Source: Halocatena pleomorpha
Lineage (GTDB): Archaea > Halobacteriota > Halobacteria > Halobacteriales > Haloarculaceae
Reading direction: 5' to 3'
Assembly: GCF_003862495.1 (NCBI RefSeq)
Contig: NZ_RRCH01000014.1
Coordinates: 124,001 to 188,000 of the forward strand
Length of the DNA: 64,000 bases
Shown: positions 17,419 through 26,485 of the stretch, piece after piece
Numbering within the stretch: the stretch's first letter is position 1
How the letters are laid out: every line of letters starts with the position of its first letter
Translations under genes and position numbers: made by a program
The notes under the pieces: generated by a model
Database searches by the model: none
What the model was told of the DNA's origin: nothing
What the model saw: the letters and a program-made list of their open reading frames with translations, nothing else

Positions 17419-18687
17419 GTGGATGACGAAAATACATATTCGACGAGACGTGACGTATTGAAGTTGGGTGGCACCGTAGCGGGGGTTGCTCTTGGTGGTT
17501 CAGCGGTCGGGGTTGGATGGGCTAAAGCCGACCGATCCCACGACTCAAGCCGACCAAAGGCGAAGCGAGAGTGGATCAGTACGTGGACCGCAAGCCCACA
17601 CGCGCCGTCTACTTCGCTCGGTGACTATCGGGAGGGATTCGTGGATCGAACCCTTCGATCGATCGTTCCAGTCAGTCGAGGGGGAGACGGGATTCGTGTG
17701 CGGTTGACCAACAGGTATGGTGATCAGGCAGCGAGGTTTTCGAACGTTACCGTCGGCATTCGTGAGGCAAGAGCAACACTTGCGCCGGGATCACTCCGCC
17801 CAGTAACGTTCAGTGGCAATCGTTCTGTCACCGTTCGAGCAGGGACGAAAGTGCTGAGCGACCCGATCGATCTCGCCGTGGCACCCGAACAGGACCTCGC
17901 GGTCAATCTGTACGCAGGAGAGTCGACAGGTCCCCCCACAGCCCATCAATCCGCGCGAAAAACGTCGTACATCGCAGCTGGTGATCACACGGCCCATCGG
18001 TCCGGAAGCGACTTCTCGGAGACGACCACGTCTTGGTTCTTTTTGGAAGGGATTGAGGTTACGGCGAAACAACGTGAGAGTACCGTCGTTTGTTTCGGAG
18101 ATTCGATTACGGATAGTTTGTACCCGAACTATTTAGCTCGTCGCCTCAACAATCATCCATCCATCCCGAAAGCCGTGGTGAACGCCGGAATCGGGGGAAA
18201 TCGCGTTCTGACCGACTCTCCGCCGGATTCCGGTTTCGGAGAGAGTGCAATCGCGCGGTTCGATCACGATGTCCTCGCCCAGACGGGGGCGTCCGACGTT
18301 ATTTTCCTCGAAGGAATCAATGATATCGGATTCGGTGCGAACAATCCAGCAGCCTCTGTCTCTGCTGAAGAAATAATTCGCGGTCATAAACAGATCATTT
18401 CGCGGGCGCACGCCGCCGGTCTTGACATTTTCGGGGCGACGCTGACCCCGTTTGTGGGTGCACCGTACTACTCCCAGCGTGGTGGCGAAAAGCGACGGGC
18501 GGTGAACGAATTCATACGAACCAGCAACGAATACGACGGAGTGATCGATCTCGATAAAGCGCTTCGTGACCCGGAACGACCGAGACGACTACGCCCGGAG
18601 TACGACAGCGGCGACCACCTCCACCCGAGCGACGCGGGCTACCGGGCGATGGCGAACGCCGTCGATCTGTCGTTACTGAAACGGTAG
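17419..18687 (+). CDS. Tat-exported SGNH/GDSL esterase
   Basis: A 422-residue secreted hydrolase. The N-terminus has a twin-arginine signal (STRRDVLKLGG followed by a hydrophobic stretch to about residue 33). A beta-rich N-terminal domain begins at WISTWTASPHAPS. The SGNH domain has block I GDSITDS with the nucleophile S229, block II Gly in GIGGNR, block III Asn in EGINDI, and block V D399-x-x-H402. This architecture is known for extracellular lipases and carbohydrate esterases; the substrate here is not known. The start is GTG 17419, 28 bases from a TATA box. A sugar-ester substrate is possible given the nearby uronate locus and xylanase. Confidence 0.83.
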   Translation: MDDENTYSTRRDVLKLGGTVAGVALGGSAVGVGWAKADRSHDSSRPKAKREWISTWTASPHAPSTSLGDYREGFVDRTLRSIVPVSRGGDGIRVRLTNRYGDQAARFSNVTVGIREARATLAPGSLRPVTFSGNRSVTVRAGTKVLSDPIDLAVAPEQDLAVNLYAGESTGPPTAHQSARKTSYIAAGDHTAHRSGSDFSETTTSWFFLEGIEVTAKQRESTVVCFGDSITDSLYPNYLARRLNNHPSIPKAVVNAGIGGNRVLTDSPPDSGFGESAIARFDHDVLAQTGASDVIFLEGINDIGFGANNPAASVSAEEIIRGHKQIISRAHAAGLDIFGATLTPFVGAPYYSQRGGEKRRAVNEFIRTSNEYDGVIDLDKALRDPERPRRLRPEYDSGDHLHPSDAGYRAMANAVDLSLLKR

Positions 18688-18944
18688 GAATATCCAAAAT
18701 CAATTGACTGCAATGGTGTTCTAACCAAGTTGTGCCAATACTCTGTCGTGTGTATCCATCTGTAGTCAGTGCCCAAATCTCAACCAATATCGATAGCAGA
18801 CTGTCTAAGACAACACAATCATGATCGTTCTACGCGAGAAAAATAGTGGATGTGTTTCGTGTTTGAACCGCCTGAATCCCCACATACTGAGTAGAACAAC
18901 AGCGACACGAGAGATCCATGAATCAGCGATCCACCCATAGTAGA

Positions 18945-18951
18945 ATTTATC
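18945..18951 (+). promoter_or_regulatory. TATA-like element of the IclR gene
   Basis: The ATTTATC stretch is centred about 28 bases before ATG 18976, consistent with a leaderless transcript. Confidence 0.4.
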
Positions 18952-18975
18952 TGTATGGCTAGTGGTGTTTGAAAC

Positions 18976-19749
18976 ATGGATTCCGGTGGCTCGAACAACG
19001 GTGGGAAACGAATCAACGCCGTCAAGCGTGCGTTTAGAGTTATCGATACACTACGAGGAGCCGGAACGATGCGTATCAACGACATCGCTGAAGCACTCGA
19101 CATCCCAACGAGTACGGCCCACGTCCATCTCAAGACGCTGGAAGATATCGGATACGTTATCAAAAACGATGATGGGTTCAGATTGGGATTACGGTTTCTC
19201 AGGGACGGCTCAGTTATCAGGAATGACTTGAGTGTTTACTCAGTCGCGGCGTCGGAGGTCGACAATCTTGCAGAGAGTACGGGTGAAGTTGCGAATCTCG
19301 GCACCGAGGAGAACGGCCAACGGGTTATCTTGTATCAGTCAGAAGGTAATGAAGCAGTCTATGACAACGCTCTCGTTGGCGAATACACGAATATGCATTG
19401 GACTGCGTTAGGGAAAGCAATCCTTGCCGAACGCCCCGACGACTACGTGCGGAAGGTCGTCGATCGGTACGGCTTCCCAGTCGCTACGGCGAACACCATT
19501 GCTGATTCGGACACGCTCTTCGACGAACTGGTGGAGATTCGCGAGCGTGGCTTTGCCCTCGAAGACGAGGAACGGCGTACAGGGATCCGATCGATCGGTA
19601 TTCCGATCACGATCGAAGATCAGGTTGTAGGAGCCATCTCGCTTTCGGGACCCAAAGAACGTTTCAATGACGATCGAATCGACAACGAACTACTGCCAGC
19701 ACTCAAAGATCACGCGAACGTCGTAGAAGTCAAAATCGCATACGAGTAG
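18976..19749 (+). CDS. IclR-family transcription regulator
   Basis: A 257-residue protein with an N-terminal winged helix (KRINAVKRAFRVIDTLRGAG...IAEALDIPTSTAHVHLKTLEDIGYV, residues about 10-75) and the IclR effector domain (residues about 85-255) with YVRKVVDRYGFP, EIRERGFALEDEERRTGIRSIGIPI and AISLSGPKERF. It probably senses a sugar acid and controls the TRAP carrier and dehydratase genes downstream. Candidate operators are the palindrome at 19854-19873 and its relatives. Confidence 0.87.
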   Translation: MDSGGSNNGGKRINAVKRAFRVIDTLRGAGTMRINDIAEALDIPTSTAHVHLKTLEDIGYVIKNDDGFRLGLRFLRDGSVIRNDLSVYSVAASEVDNLAESTGEVANLGTEENGQRVILYQSEGNEAVYDNALVGEYTNMHWTALGKAILAERPDDYVRKVVDRYGFPVATANTIADSDTLFDELVEIRERGFALEDEERRTGIRSIGIPITIEDQVVGAISLSGPKERFNDDRIDNELLPALKDHANVVEVKIAYE

Positions 19750-20214
19750 CCTCCAAAGGGATCGTTTAGCGCGAGGATAGCTTTCGAATGCGAAGCAACG
19801 CCACGAGACCGCCTCGATTCATCTCTCACCAAGCCGATCGACGTCCGAGCGTATTACACTGGTACGAGTGTAAAGCGTCCAGAACGCCGACGCGGCAAAC
19901 CCGTGATAGTCCGCAGTTCGGGTTCGATGGTGGCTCCAATCATGGTGGATGATCTCAGCAGAGGCCACCCGCCAAACCGAACGAATCACCGTTTGTATCC
20001 ACTATCAAACGGACGCATCGAATCAGTCGATCAGATTCTACTATCAGTAGCTTCCTGCAAGACGGTTCTCACTATCGAGAGCAACAGTTCGGTAGCCACT
20101 TCAGACGGGACCGGTGCACCGGACCCTCTGTCCGATGCCGTGTCGTGAGTCCATGCCATAGATGACGCGCAATAGTGTATAATTGATATGAGTTGACTAT
20201 GGTAAAGTTTACAT
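19750..20214. other. Intergenic region between iclR and uxuA copy 2
   Basis: No gene is seen in these 465 bases. It contains the palindrome at 19854-19873 and a TATA-like TATAAT at 20178-20183, about 34 bases from ATG 20215. Confidence 0.4.
19854..19873. promoter_or_regulatory. 20-base palindrome TTACA-N10-TGTAA, site B
   Basis: TTACACTGGTACGAGTGTAA pairs at 9 of 10 symmetric positions, the best of four related sites. It lies between the IclR gene and uxuA copy 2, about 340 bases before the latter, nearly the same distance as site A has to uxuA copy 1. A dimeric regulator such as the adjacent IclR protein could bind it. Confidence 0.5.
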
Positions 20215-21195
20215 ATGAAGCGGCTACTCACCCTCTCCCGTATGGATCCAGCACTGATATTGCCACCCTCTCCGGATAGACGGTGGACGCTCGCCAAGCA
20301 GATCGGCGTGAACTGTGGTGTCGCCCGCTTCTGGGGAATGGACGACTGGTGGGAGTACGACACGCTTCTCCGGACGCGTAACCGATTCGAAGATCATGAC
20401 ATCCCATTACGAGTGATCGAGGATCGGCCACCGATGACGCGCACCGTTCTCGGAAAGGACGGACGTGATGAAGAGATAGCAACGGTAAAGCAGTTACTCA
20501 GGAATATGGGGAAGCTCGGTATCGACACGTATTGTTGGGTTTGGACCGAGAATCCCGTCGGGGTCGTACGAACATCCGATTCGATACCTGATCGAGGAGG
20601 ATCTCGCCAATCCGGTTATGATCACGCTCGGAGCCAACAAGCCGACGATCATCCAGAGGCAGGCATCACTGAGACGGAACTCTGGGAGAACCTCGAACAC
20701 TTCCTCACTGAGGTCGTTCCGGTGGCAGAACAAGCCGGGGTGAAAATGGCACTCCACCCCGACGATCCACCGTTGTCCCCGGTTCGTGGCGTTCCTCGTC
20801 TCGTCACCTCGGTCGAAAAGTACGAACGCATTCTCGATCTCTACCCGAGTTCGAATCATGGGGTGACGTTCTGTCAGGGGAACTTCGCCGCAATGGAGAC
20901 CGACGTTCCAGCAGCGATCCGCCGTCTCGGAGACCGCATTCACTTCGTGCATTTCCGTGATGTCGCAGGGACCCCCGAGTCGTTCGTCGAGACGTGGCAC
21001 GACGACGGGCCAACCGATATGCGTGCCACCGTTGAAGCGTACCACGATATCGGGTTCGACGGACCGATTCGACCCGACCATGTTCCGAGAATGGTGGGAG
21101 AAGAGGATCGAGACGGAGCGCACGCTGGGTATACGGACATGGGTCGGCTGTTCGCTGTCGGATATATGAAAGGGTTGATCGAACAGACGGCGTAG
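20215..21195 (+). CDS. uxuA: Mannonate dehydratase (UxuA family), copy 2
   Basis: A 326-residue paralog of the protein at 1524-2486, sharing the LALHPDDPP-like, GVTFCQGNFAAME, IHFVHFRDV and RPDHVPRM stretches that hold the metal and substrate positions. It should dehydrate D-mannonate or a closely related sugar acid (for example a gluconate-type acid, as some family members do). Its place beside an IclR gene, a TRAP carrier and two dehydrogenases suggests a different substrate or inducer from copy 1. ATG 20242 would align better with copy 1, so the true start is uncertain. Confidence 0.85.
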   Translation: MKRLLTLSRMDPALILPPSPDRRWTLAKQIGVNCGVARFWGMDDWWEYDTLLRTRNRFEDHDIPLRVIEDRPPMTRTVLGKDGRDEEIATVKQLLRNMGKLGIDTYCWVWTENPVGVVRTSDSIPDRGGSRQSGYDHARSQQADDHPEAGITETELWENLEHFLTEVVPVAEQAGVKMALHPDDPPLSPVRGVPRLVTSVEKYERILDLYPSSNHGVTFCQGNFAAMETDVPAAIRRLGDRIHFVHFRDVAGTPESFVETWHDDGPTDMRATVEAYHDIGFDGPIRPDHVPRMVGEEDRDGAHAGYTDMGRLFAVGYMKGLIEQTA

Positions 21196-21328
21196 CGTTC
21201 CGATCTCCAACGGAACGGTTTCTCGATGAGCCCCACATCGCTAACGGTAGCTATTACGTTCAGTTACGGCCGTCAGCCGCCGCCCGCTGTTCTCAACAGA
21301 TGATGATTAAAATGGACGATTAGGAAAG

Positions 21329-21336
21329 ATATAAGT
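21329..21336 (+). promoter_or_regulatory. TATA-like element of the TRAP operon
   Basis: GATATAAG is centred about 29 bases before ATG 21360, supporting that start and a leaderless dctP mRNA. Confidence 0.45.
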
Positions 21337-21359
21337 GGTTGTGTACAAAGTTGCCGAAT

Positions 21360-22364
21360 ATGCCACAGCAGAGTCGGCGCGATTTCATTGGACAGCTCTG
21401 TTTGCTCGGGGGGACCGGTGCAGTCACATCGCTCGCGGGTTGTTCCAGTAACGGTTCGAATGACCAAGGGCAATCGATGCTTATTGGGAGCGTCTTTCCC
21501 AGTGGGCACGTCATCAACGAAATGGCGAAGTCCTGGGCGGACACTGTCGCAAAAGAGACCGACAGCCGTGTTTCTATTACCATCGAACCGGCGTTCGGCG
21601 GCGAACAGGAAGTGATGGAACAAACGCGCATTGGCTCGATCGATGGAACGATTATCGGTACGAGATGGGTTATCGACTACGATCCGAAGAACTTCTGGGT
21701 CGAATCACCGTTCGTGTTCGAAAACTGGGAGCAGCAGAAACGAGCGTTCGAGACGAAACACCTCGACGACGGGCGACAACGGCTCCGTAAAGAGGGCAAT
21801 CAGCGACTCGTCGGCCCGCCCATTTACCGGGGCTATCGCCACGTCTCCGGTAAGGGTGCCCTCAAAACTCCCGAGGCAATTCGCGGAACCAATCTCCGTG
21901 TCCCAGATCTCTCCCCGTGGGTGAACATTTGGGGGGGGATCGGTGCCAGTCCGACGACCGTTGCCTTCGATGAACTGTACAGTGCGCTACAGCAAGGCGT
22001 CGTTGAAGCCCAAGAGAACCCGGCAAAAACAGTCTTTTCATCGTCGCTGTATGAGGTACAGAGCCATTACACCCTGACCCAGCATCTAGCCTCGACGGGT
22101 TGGTTCACGCTCAATACGGATACGTTCAAGGCGCTGTCCGAAGGCGACCGGACTGTCATTTCCGACACGCTTACACAGCATATCGAAGATCTCAGCAGTC
22201 GCGTCGCAGATTCAGAATCAAAGACCATCGACAAACTGGAGAGTAAGGGGATGAACATAGTCGAACCGGACCGCGATGCGTGGTTGGCGGCAGCCGAAAA
22301 GCCGCTCCAAGCCCAGTTCGACAAGAACTGGGAGCCGTCGTTATCGGATGTGAGGAATATTTGA
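21360..22364 (+). CDS. dctP: TRAP transporter substrate-binding lipoprotein (DctP)
   Basis: A 334-residue DctP-type solute receptor. It starts with a twin-arginine motif (QSRRDFIGQL) and a lipobox LAGC with C28, so it is exported folded and tied to the membrane by lipid. The family stretches GAFGG-like EPAFGGEQEVMEQ, GTNLRVPDLSPW, LQQGVVEAQENP are clear, the central Arg in the RVP block being the usual carboxylate ligand. It would bind a sugar acid or other carboxylate. It begins a dctP-dctQ-dctM operon. Confidence 0.88.
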   Translation: MPQQSRRDFIGQLCLLGGTGAVTSLAGCSSNGSNDQGQSMLIGSVFPSGHVINEMAKSWADTVAKETDSRVSITIEPAFGGEQEVMEQTRIGSIDGTIIGTRWVIDYDPKNFWVESPFVFENWEQQKRAFETKHLDDGRQRLRKEGNQRLVGPPIYRGYRHVSGKGALKTPEAIRGTNLRVPDLSPWVNIWGGIGASPTTVAFDELYSALQQGVVEAQENPAKTVFSSSLYEVQSHYTLTQHLASTGWFTLNTDTFKALSEGDRTVISDTLTQHIEDLSSRVADSESKTIDKLESKGMNIVEPDRDAWLAAAEKPLQAQFDKNWEPSLSDVRNI

Positions 22365-22380
22365 ATAATACACTACAAAA

Positions 22381-22932
22381 ATGTCTGAAAACAGTAACAA
22401 GACAGTTGTCACTCGGTATTTCGACCGGACGATCACAGCTCTCGCTCTGTCCATGTACGTGTTGATGATACTGGTCGTCGGACTGCAAATAATAACACGC
22501 TGGATACTCGGATCGGTGATCGGCAGCAGTCTGCCGTGGACCGTCAATCTCTCGCAGATGCTCCTCGTCTACGTCACGTTCATCGGGGCGGCGGTAGCGA
22601 GTGGAAAACGCGAACATATTTCACTCGATCTCCTCGTCTCACGCCTATCAGATAGCACGATACGGGTGCTAACAGGCCTTCGAACGGTACTCGTACTCGT
22701 GTTCGTCGTAGTTCTTACTGCTGGTGCGTATCCGCTCTATCAGCAGAGCAGAGGCTCGGTCATCGGCGCATTGCCAACCCATCCGCCGTTCACACAAGCA
22801 TGGCTGTACGTCCCGGTGATCGTCAGCGGTGTCATCATCGCAATCTACAGCGTCCGCGACGTGTGGGCAGTGATCGTGTCTCCGGAGACGGTACTCACAG
22901 ATATCAAACGAGGTGGTGACGATGAGAGCTGA
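22381..22932 (+). CDS. dctQ: TRAP transporter small permease (DctQ)
   Basis: A 183-residue membrane protein with four helices; RWILGSVIGSSLPWTVNLSQMLLVYVTFIGAAVASGKREHISLDLLV is the usual DctQ region. It starts 16 bases after dctP and precedes dctM, forming with the large subunit the membrane part of a sodium-driven TRAP carrier. Confidence 0.85.
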   Translation: MSENSNKTVVTRYFDRTITALALSMYVLMILVVGLQIITRWILGSVIGSSLPWTVNLSQMLLVYVTFIGAAVASGKREHISLDLLVSRLSDSTIRVLTGLRTVLVLVFVVVLTAGAYPLYQQSRGSVIGALPTHPPFTQAWLYVPVIVSGVIIAIYSVRDVWAVIVSPETVLTDIKRGGDDES

Positions 22933-22983
22933 CGCGCGCGCCAATCGGTGCCGTCGATATCCGTTGTGGGGGGTGCGAATCTA

Positions 22984-24282
22984 ATGGCTGACGTTGGTCT
23001 CCTCGCGCTATTCGTCGGAATACTGCTCGCGCTCTATCTGATCGAAGTTCCAGTCGTTTACGCGCTCGGTCTCACGAGCCTTATTCTGATGTGGACGACA
23101 TCAATCCCGTTCGAACCACTCCTCGTTGCTCAAACGATGGTCCGGGGAAGCAACTCCTTCGTTCTTCTGGCGATTCCGCTGTTCCTCCAGACAGGACTCT
23201 TGATGAACGCCCTCGGTCTCACGGACGTTATTTTCGACTTCGCGAACGCCGTCATCGGACCGGTTCGGGGCGGACTGGCGCACGTCAACATCGTTGCAAG
23301 CATTATTTTCTCCGGAATGACGGGAACGGCTGCAGCCGACGCTGCCGGACTCGGTGCGATCGAGTATCGGGCAATGCGCGACGCGGGCTACGAAAAGGGA
23401 TTCAGTGTCGCAGTAACTGGGTCGTCCTCAATCATCGGACCGATCATTCCCCCGAGCGTCCCGCTGATCATCTATGGAGTCATCGCACAGGTCTCGATCG
23501 GGACCCTATTTATTGCGGGTCTCATACCGGGTCTCGTCATGGGGCTGGGTCTGATGATACTCTGCACGTTCTACGCCAACAGGCACGGATACGACCGTGG
23601 TGACTGGTGGTCTGTCGGTGAGATCGGTCGAACGTGTTACCGGGCACTCCCCGCTCTGGGCACACCGATACTCATCATCGGCGGGATCTTGGGCGGACTG
23701 TTTACCGCGACGGAAGCGGGAGCGATCGCTCTGTTCTACACGATTCTCATTGGAACCGTCTTCTACGATACGCTCAGTTGGGAAGAGCTGATAGCGAATT
23801 TCGAAGACGGGATGACGCGGACGGCGTCGCTCACGTTCATCGTCGCCGCCGCGTCGCTCTATGGTTTTCTCATCCAACGTGCGCAGCTTCCGGAAGTGCT
23901 GGCTCGGGCGGTCACGACAGTCTCGACCGATCCGCTCATCATCATGTTGGTGATAGCTGGCGTGCTGTTCATCGTCGGTCTAATGTTGGAAACGATAGCA
24001 GCCATCACCATTCTCACACCGGTCTTCCTGCCGATCATCGAACAGACGGCCATCGATCCGATCCACTTCGGCGTGGTGATGATTATCACCCTGATGATCG
24101 GGCTACTGACACCGCCGTTCGGTGTTATCCTGTTCGTACTTAATGCAGTCACCGGCGTCTCGCTCGAACGGATTACCAGACACATGATTCCGTTCTACGT
24201 TCCACTTCTTGTCGTTCTCCTACTCGTGATCGTATTCCCGAAGCTTGTGATGTGGCTTCCCAAAACGATGGGACTCGCATGA
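22984..24282 (+). CDS. dctM: TRAP transporter large permease (DctM)
   Basis: A 432-residue, roughly 12-helix protein with the DctM family stretches IPLFLQTGLLMNALGLTD, MTGTAAADAAGLGAIEYRAM, GSSSIIGPIIPPSVPLIIYG and LTPPFGVILFVLNAVTG. It is the elevator subunit that moves the receptor-delivered substrate with Na+. The frame starts at GTG 22948, but ATG 22984 just before the first hydrophobic helix is more likely. Confidence 0.87.
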   Translation: MADVGLLALFVGILLALYLIEVPVVYALGLTSLILMWTTSIPFEPLLVAQTMVRGSNSFVLLAIPLFLQTGLLMNALGLTDVIFDFANAVIGPVRGGLAHVNIVASIIFSGMTGTAAADAAGLGAIEYRAMRDAGYEKGFSVAVTGSSSIIGPIIPPSVPLIIYGVIAQVSIGTLFIAGLIPGLVMGLGLMILCTFYANRHGYDRGDWWSVGEIGRTCYRALPALGTPILIIGGILGGLFTATEAGAIALFYTILIGTVFYDTLSWEELIANFEDGMTRTASLTFIVAAASLYGFLIQRAQLPEVLARAVTTVSTDPLIIMLVIAGVLFIVGLMLETIAAITILTPVFLPIIEQTAIDPIHFGVVMIITLMIGLLTPPFGVILFVLNAVTGVSLERITRHMIPFYVPLLVVLLLVIVFPKLVMWLPKTMGLA

Positions 24283-24357
24283 GACCTGCGCGGCCGAGTG
24301 GTTTCGGGACCACGACGATCACAAGAGTAAGGTGTGTTGGATCGTTACCGGTGCTGT

Positions 24358-25128
24358 ATGGTTGATGTGTCAGATCAGACTGTCAGTGTCGCAGGGAAGA
24401 CAGCAGTCATCATCGGAGGGACGAGTGGCATTGGCCGCGCAATCGCGTTGGCGTTCGCAAACGATGGTGCAGACGTGGTCGCAGCGAGTCGACACGAAGA
24501 TGCGGTTAGCGCAACGGCAGAGGAACTCCAGTCCCGGGGGGCCGCTACAACGACGATCACCTGTGACGTTCGAGAGAGAAGCTCCATTGAGCAACTGTAC
24601 GACGCGGCCTCATCCGACCTCGGGAGCATAGACGTGCTGGTGAATTCCGCTGGATCAGTCGCAAAAGCTCCGATCACGGAGATGGATCCAACGGAATGGG
24701 AACGGGACATCGACACGAATCTCTCCGGCGTCTTCAGGGCGTGTCAAATCTTCGGGCACGAGATGGATACTGGGAGTATCATCAATATCTCCTCGATGTC
24801 TGCAGGACAAGCCCGTGAGCAACGACCGGCGTATTGCGCTGCAAAAAGCGGTGTTAATGGTCTTACACGCGCCGCAGCAGCTGACCTCGGTCCAGACGTG
24901 CGTGTGAATGCGATCGAGCCCGGATTCGTTGAGACACCGTTAGCTGGTGATGCTTTCGAAGCAGGGACGGAACTCCGGTCACAGATCGATGAGCGGACAC
25001 CCCTCGAACGGGTTGCACAACCGGACGAAATCGCAGGTGCTGCCGTCTATCTCGCAAGCGACGCAGCGGCGTTCACGACCGGTGAGATCCTCACCGTCGA
25101 TGGGGGCTACGACGACAGTTCGTTATGA
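24358..25128 (+). CDS. SDR-family sugar-acid or sugar alcohol dehydrogenase
   Basis: A 256-residue classical SDR with GGTSGIG at residues about 16-22, NSAGS near 90, the catalytic Ser in NISSM, the Tyr-x3-Lys as YCAAK, and the C-terminal ILTVDGGY. It lies 75 bases after dctM on the same strand. Gluconate 5-dehydrogenase-like or related keto-acid reductase activity is plausible because the convergent neighbour resembles idonate/sorbitol dehydrogenases, but the substrate cannot be read from sequence. Confidence 0.78.
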   Translation: MVDVSDQTVSVAGKTAVIIGGTSGIGRAIALAFANDGADVVAASRHEDAVSATAEELQSRGAATTTITCDVRERSSIEQLYDAASSDLGSIDVLVNSAGSVAKAPITEMDPTEWERDIDTNLSGVFRACQIFGHEMDTGSIINISSMSAGQAREQRPAYCAAKSGVNGLTRAAAADLGPDVRVNAIEPGFVETPLAGDAFEAGTELRSQIDERTPLERVAQPDEIAGAAVYLASDAAAFTTGEILTVDGGYDDSSL

Positions 25129-26163
25129 CTACTCGTTGACGCGGACGATACCTTTCACGCTCTCCGGTTCAGCGGCCCGGTCGAATGCTGCGTGCGTATC
25201 AGTAAACGGCTGTTCGAAACTCACGATGCCTTCGACGTCGATTCGTCCCGTCTGAATTGCTTCGATGGCGTCCGGATACGTGTTGCTGAAACGAAACGAC
25301 CCCTTCAGATCGTATTCTCCACCGATCAATCCGACAACGTCCGTCGGCAGGGACGCGTCGAACGGGATTCCAACGAAAACGATAGTCCCGCCACGTTTGA
25401 CGGTCGCCGTCGTCTGCTTGATCGCGCTTTCAGCGCCGGAGCTTTCGAGGACCACGTCGACGCCGTTGGAATCGATACGGTCATGAATCACCGCCGCTGG
25501 CTCTTCAGAGGAGACATCAACCGTATGACCGACGCCTCGTCGCTCGGCCAAGTGGAGTTTCTCCGTTACGACATCCGTCAGGACGACTTCCGCTGCCCCT
25601 TGGTCCATGGCGACTTCTGCAACCAGCTGCCCGATCGGACCACCACCTGTAACGAGGACTGTATCGCCTTCGGTGATGTCGGCCCGCTCACAAGCGTGCA
25701 TCGCAACACTCAGCGGCTCGACGAGCGCACCCGCCCGAAGCGAAACCGAATCGGGAAGTGAGTAGACGTATTCTGCTGGCCACGCGACGTACTCCCTGAG
25801 TGCCCCGTCGACTGGGGGCGAGGACATGTACTGCATTCGTTCACACAAATGGTATGTGTTTCCGATCGTACAGTGTGAACAGTCGCCACAGGGGATACCC
25901 GGTTCGACCGCGACCCGTTCCGATTTGGAAACAGTACTCACTGCACGCCCGGTCTCGACCACTGTCCCCGCGGCTTCGTGGCCTAGAACGTGCGGGAATT
26001 CGACGACGTTTCCGCTGTTTTCCCCGTGTTGATAGTAGTGAACGTCCGAGCCACAGATCCCGACGTGGTCGATCCGGACGAGAACTTCGTCCACCCCAAC
26101 ACTCGGGCGATTTCGCTCGACGAGTGAAAGCTCACCAACGTCCGATAATACACACGTCTGCAT
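25129..26163 (-). CDS. Zinc-dependent polyol/sugar-acid dehydrogenase (sorbitol/idonate type MDR)
   Basis: A 344-residue medium-chain dehydrogenase. Catalytic zinc ligands are in GICGSDVHYYQHG and LGHEAAG; the structural zinc Cys motif is seen as GIPCGDCSHCTIGNTYHLC; the NAD fold is VLVTGGGPIGQLVAEVA. The region FRFSNTYPDAIE near the C-terminus is typical of sorbitol/xylitol/L-idonate dehydrogenases. ATG 26163 lies about 27 bases from a TATA-like ATATAC, so it is preferred over ATG 26172. The stop adjoins the stop of the convergent SDR gene with no gap. Confidence 0.82.
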   Translation of the reverse strand: MQTCVLSDVGELSLVERNRPSVGVDEVLVRIDHVGICGSDVHYYQHGENSGNVVEFPHVLGHEAAGTVVETGRAVSTVSKSERVAVEPGIPCGDCSHCTIGNTYHLCERMQYMSSPPVDGALREYVAWPAEYVYSLPDSVSLRAGALVEPLSVAMHACERADITEGDTVLVTGGGPIGQLVAEVAMDQGAAEVVLTDVVTEKLHLAERRGVGHTVDVSSEEPAAVIHDRIDSNGVDVVLESSGAESAIKQTTATVKRGGTIVFVGIPFDASLPTDVVGLIGGEYDLKGSFRFSNTYPDAIEAIQTGRIDVEGIVSFEQPFTDTHAAFDRAAEPESVKGIVRVNE

Positions 26164-26186
26164 GGGTAGCATGTTAGCTCATATGT

Positions 26187-26194
26187 GTATATGC
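26187..26194 (-). promoter_or_regulatory. TATA-like element of the zinc dehydrogenase gene
   Basis: On the minus strand CATATACA lies about 27 bases before ATG 26163, which fits a leaderless transcript. Confidence 0.4.
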
Positions 26195-26465
26195 GTTTTG
26201 GTGATGGCCAGCCGAAACCATGGACCGATCAAGACGGGAACCGTAAATGATCGTTGTAACCGTTCGGTCTGAACTATCTGATCCTGTGGCCGGACGAGTG
26301 GATAACTGACGAACGTCTCGACATCGGAACCGCTCACCGTCAAGCAAACAGCTCCAATCATAGTGGAGCCACCGCTTCCGGACCAGAATCAAGCCGACGC
26401 TGGGTGAACCAAGGGAAACGCCGTTCGAACGTCGGTGGCTTGATTCGTGCCGCGATCGCTTGCAA

Positions 26466-26485
26466 TTACAGAAGCGCTTTCGTAA
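26466..26485. promoter_or_regulatory. 20-base palindrome TTACA-N10-CGTAA, site D
   Basis: TTACAGAAGCGCTTTCGTAA pairs at 8 of 10 symmetric positions, with flanking A and T extending the symmetry. It lies about 300 bases upstream of the zinc dehydrogenase and is related to sites at 2831, 19854 and 41481. Confidence 0.35.
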
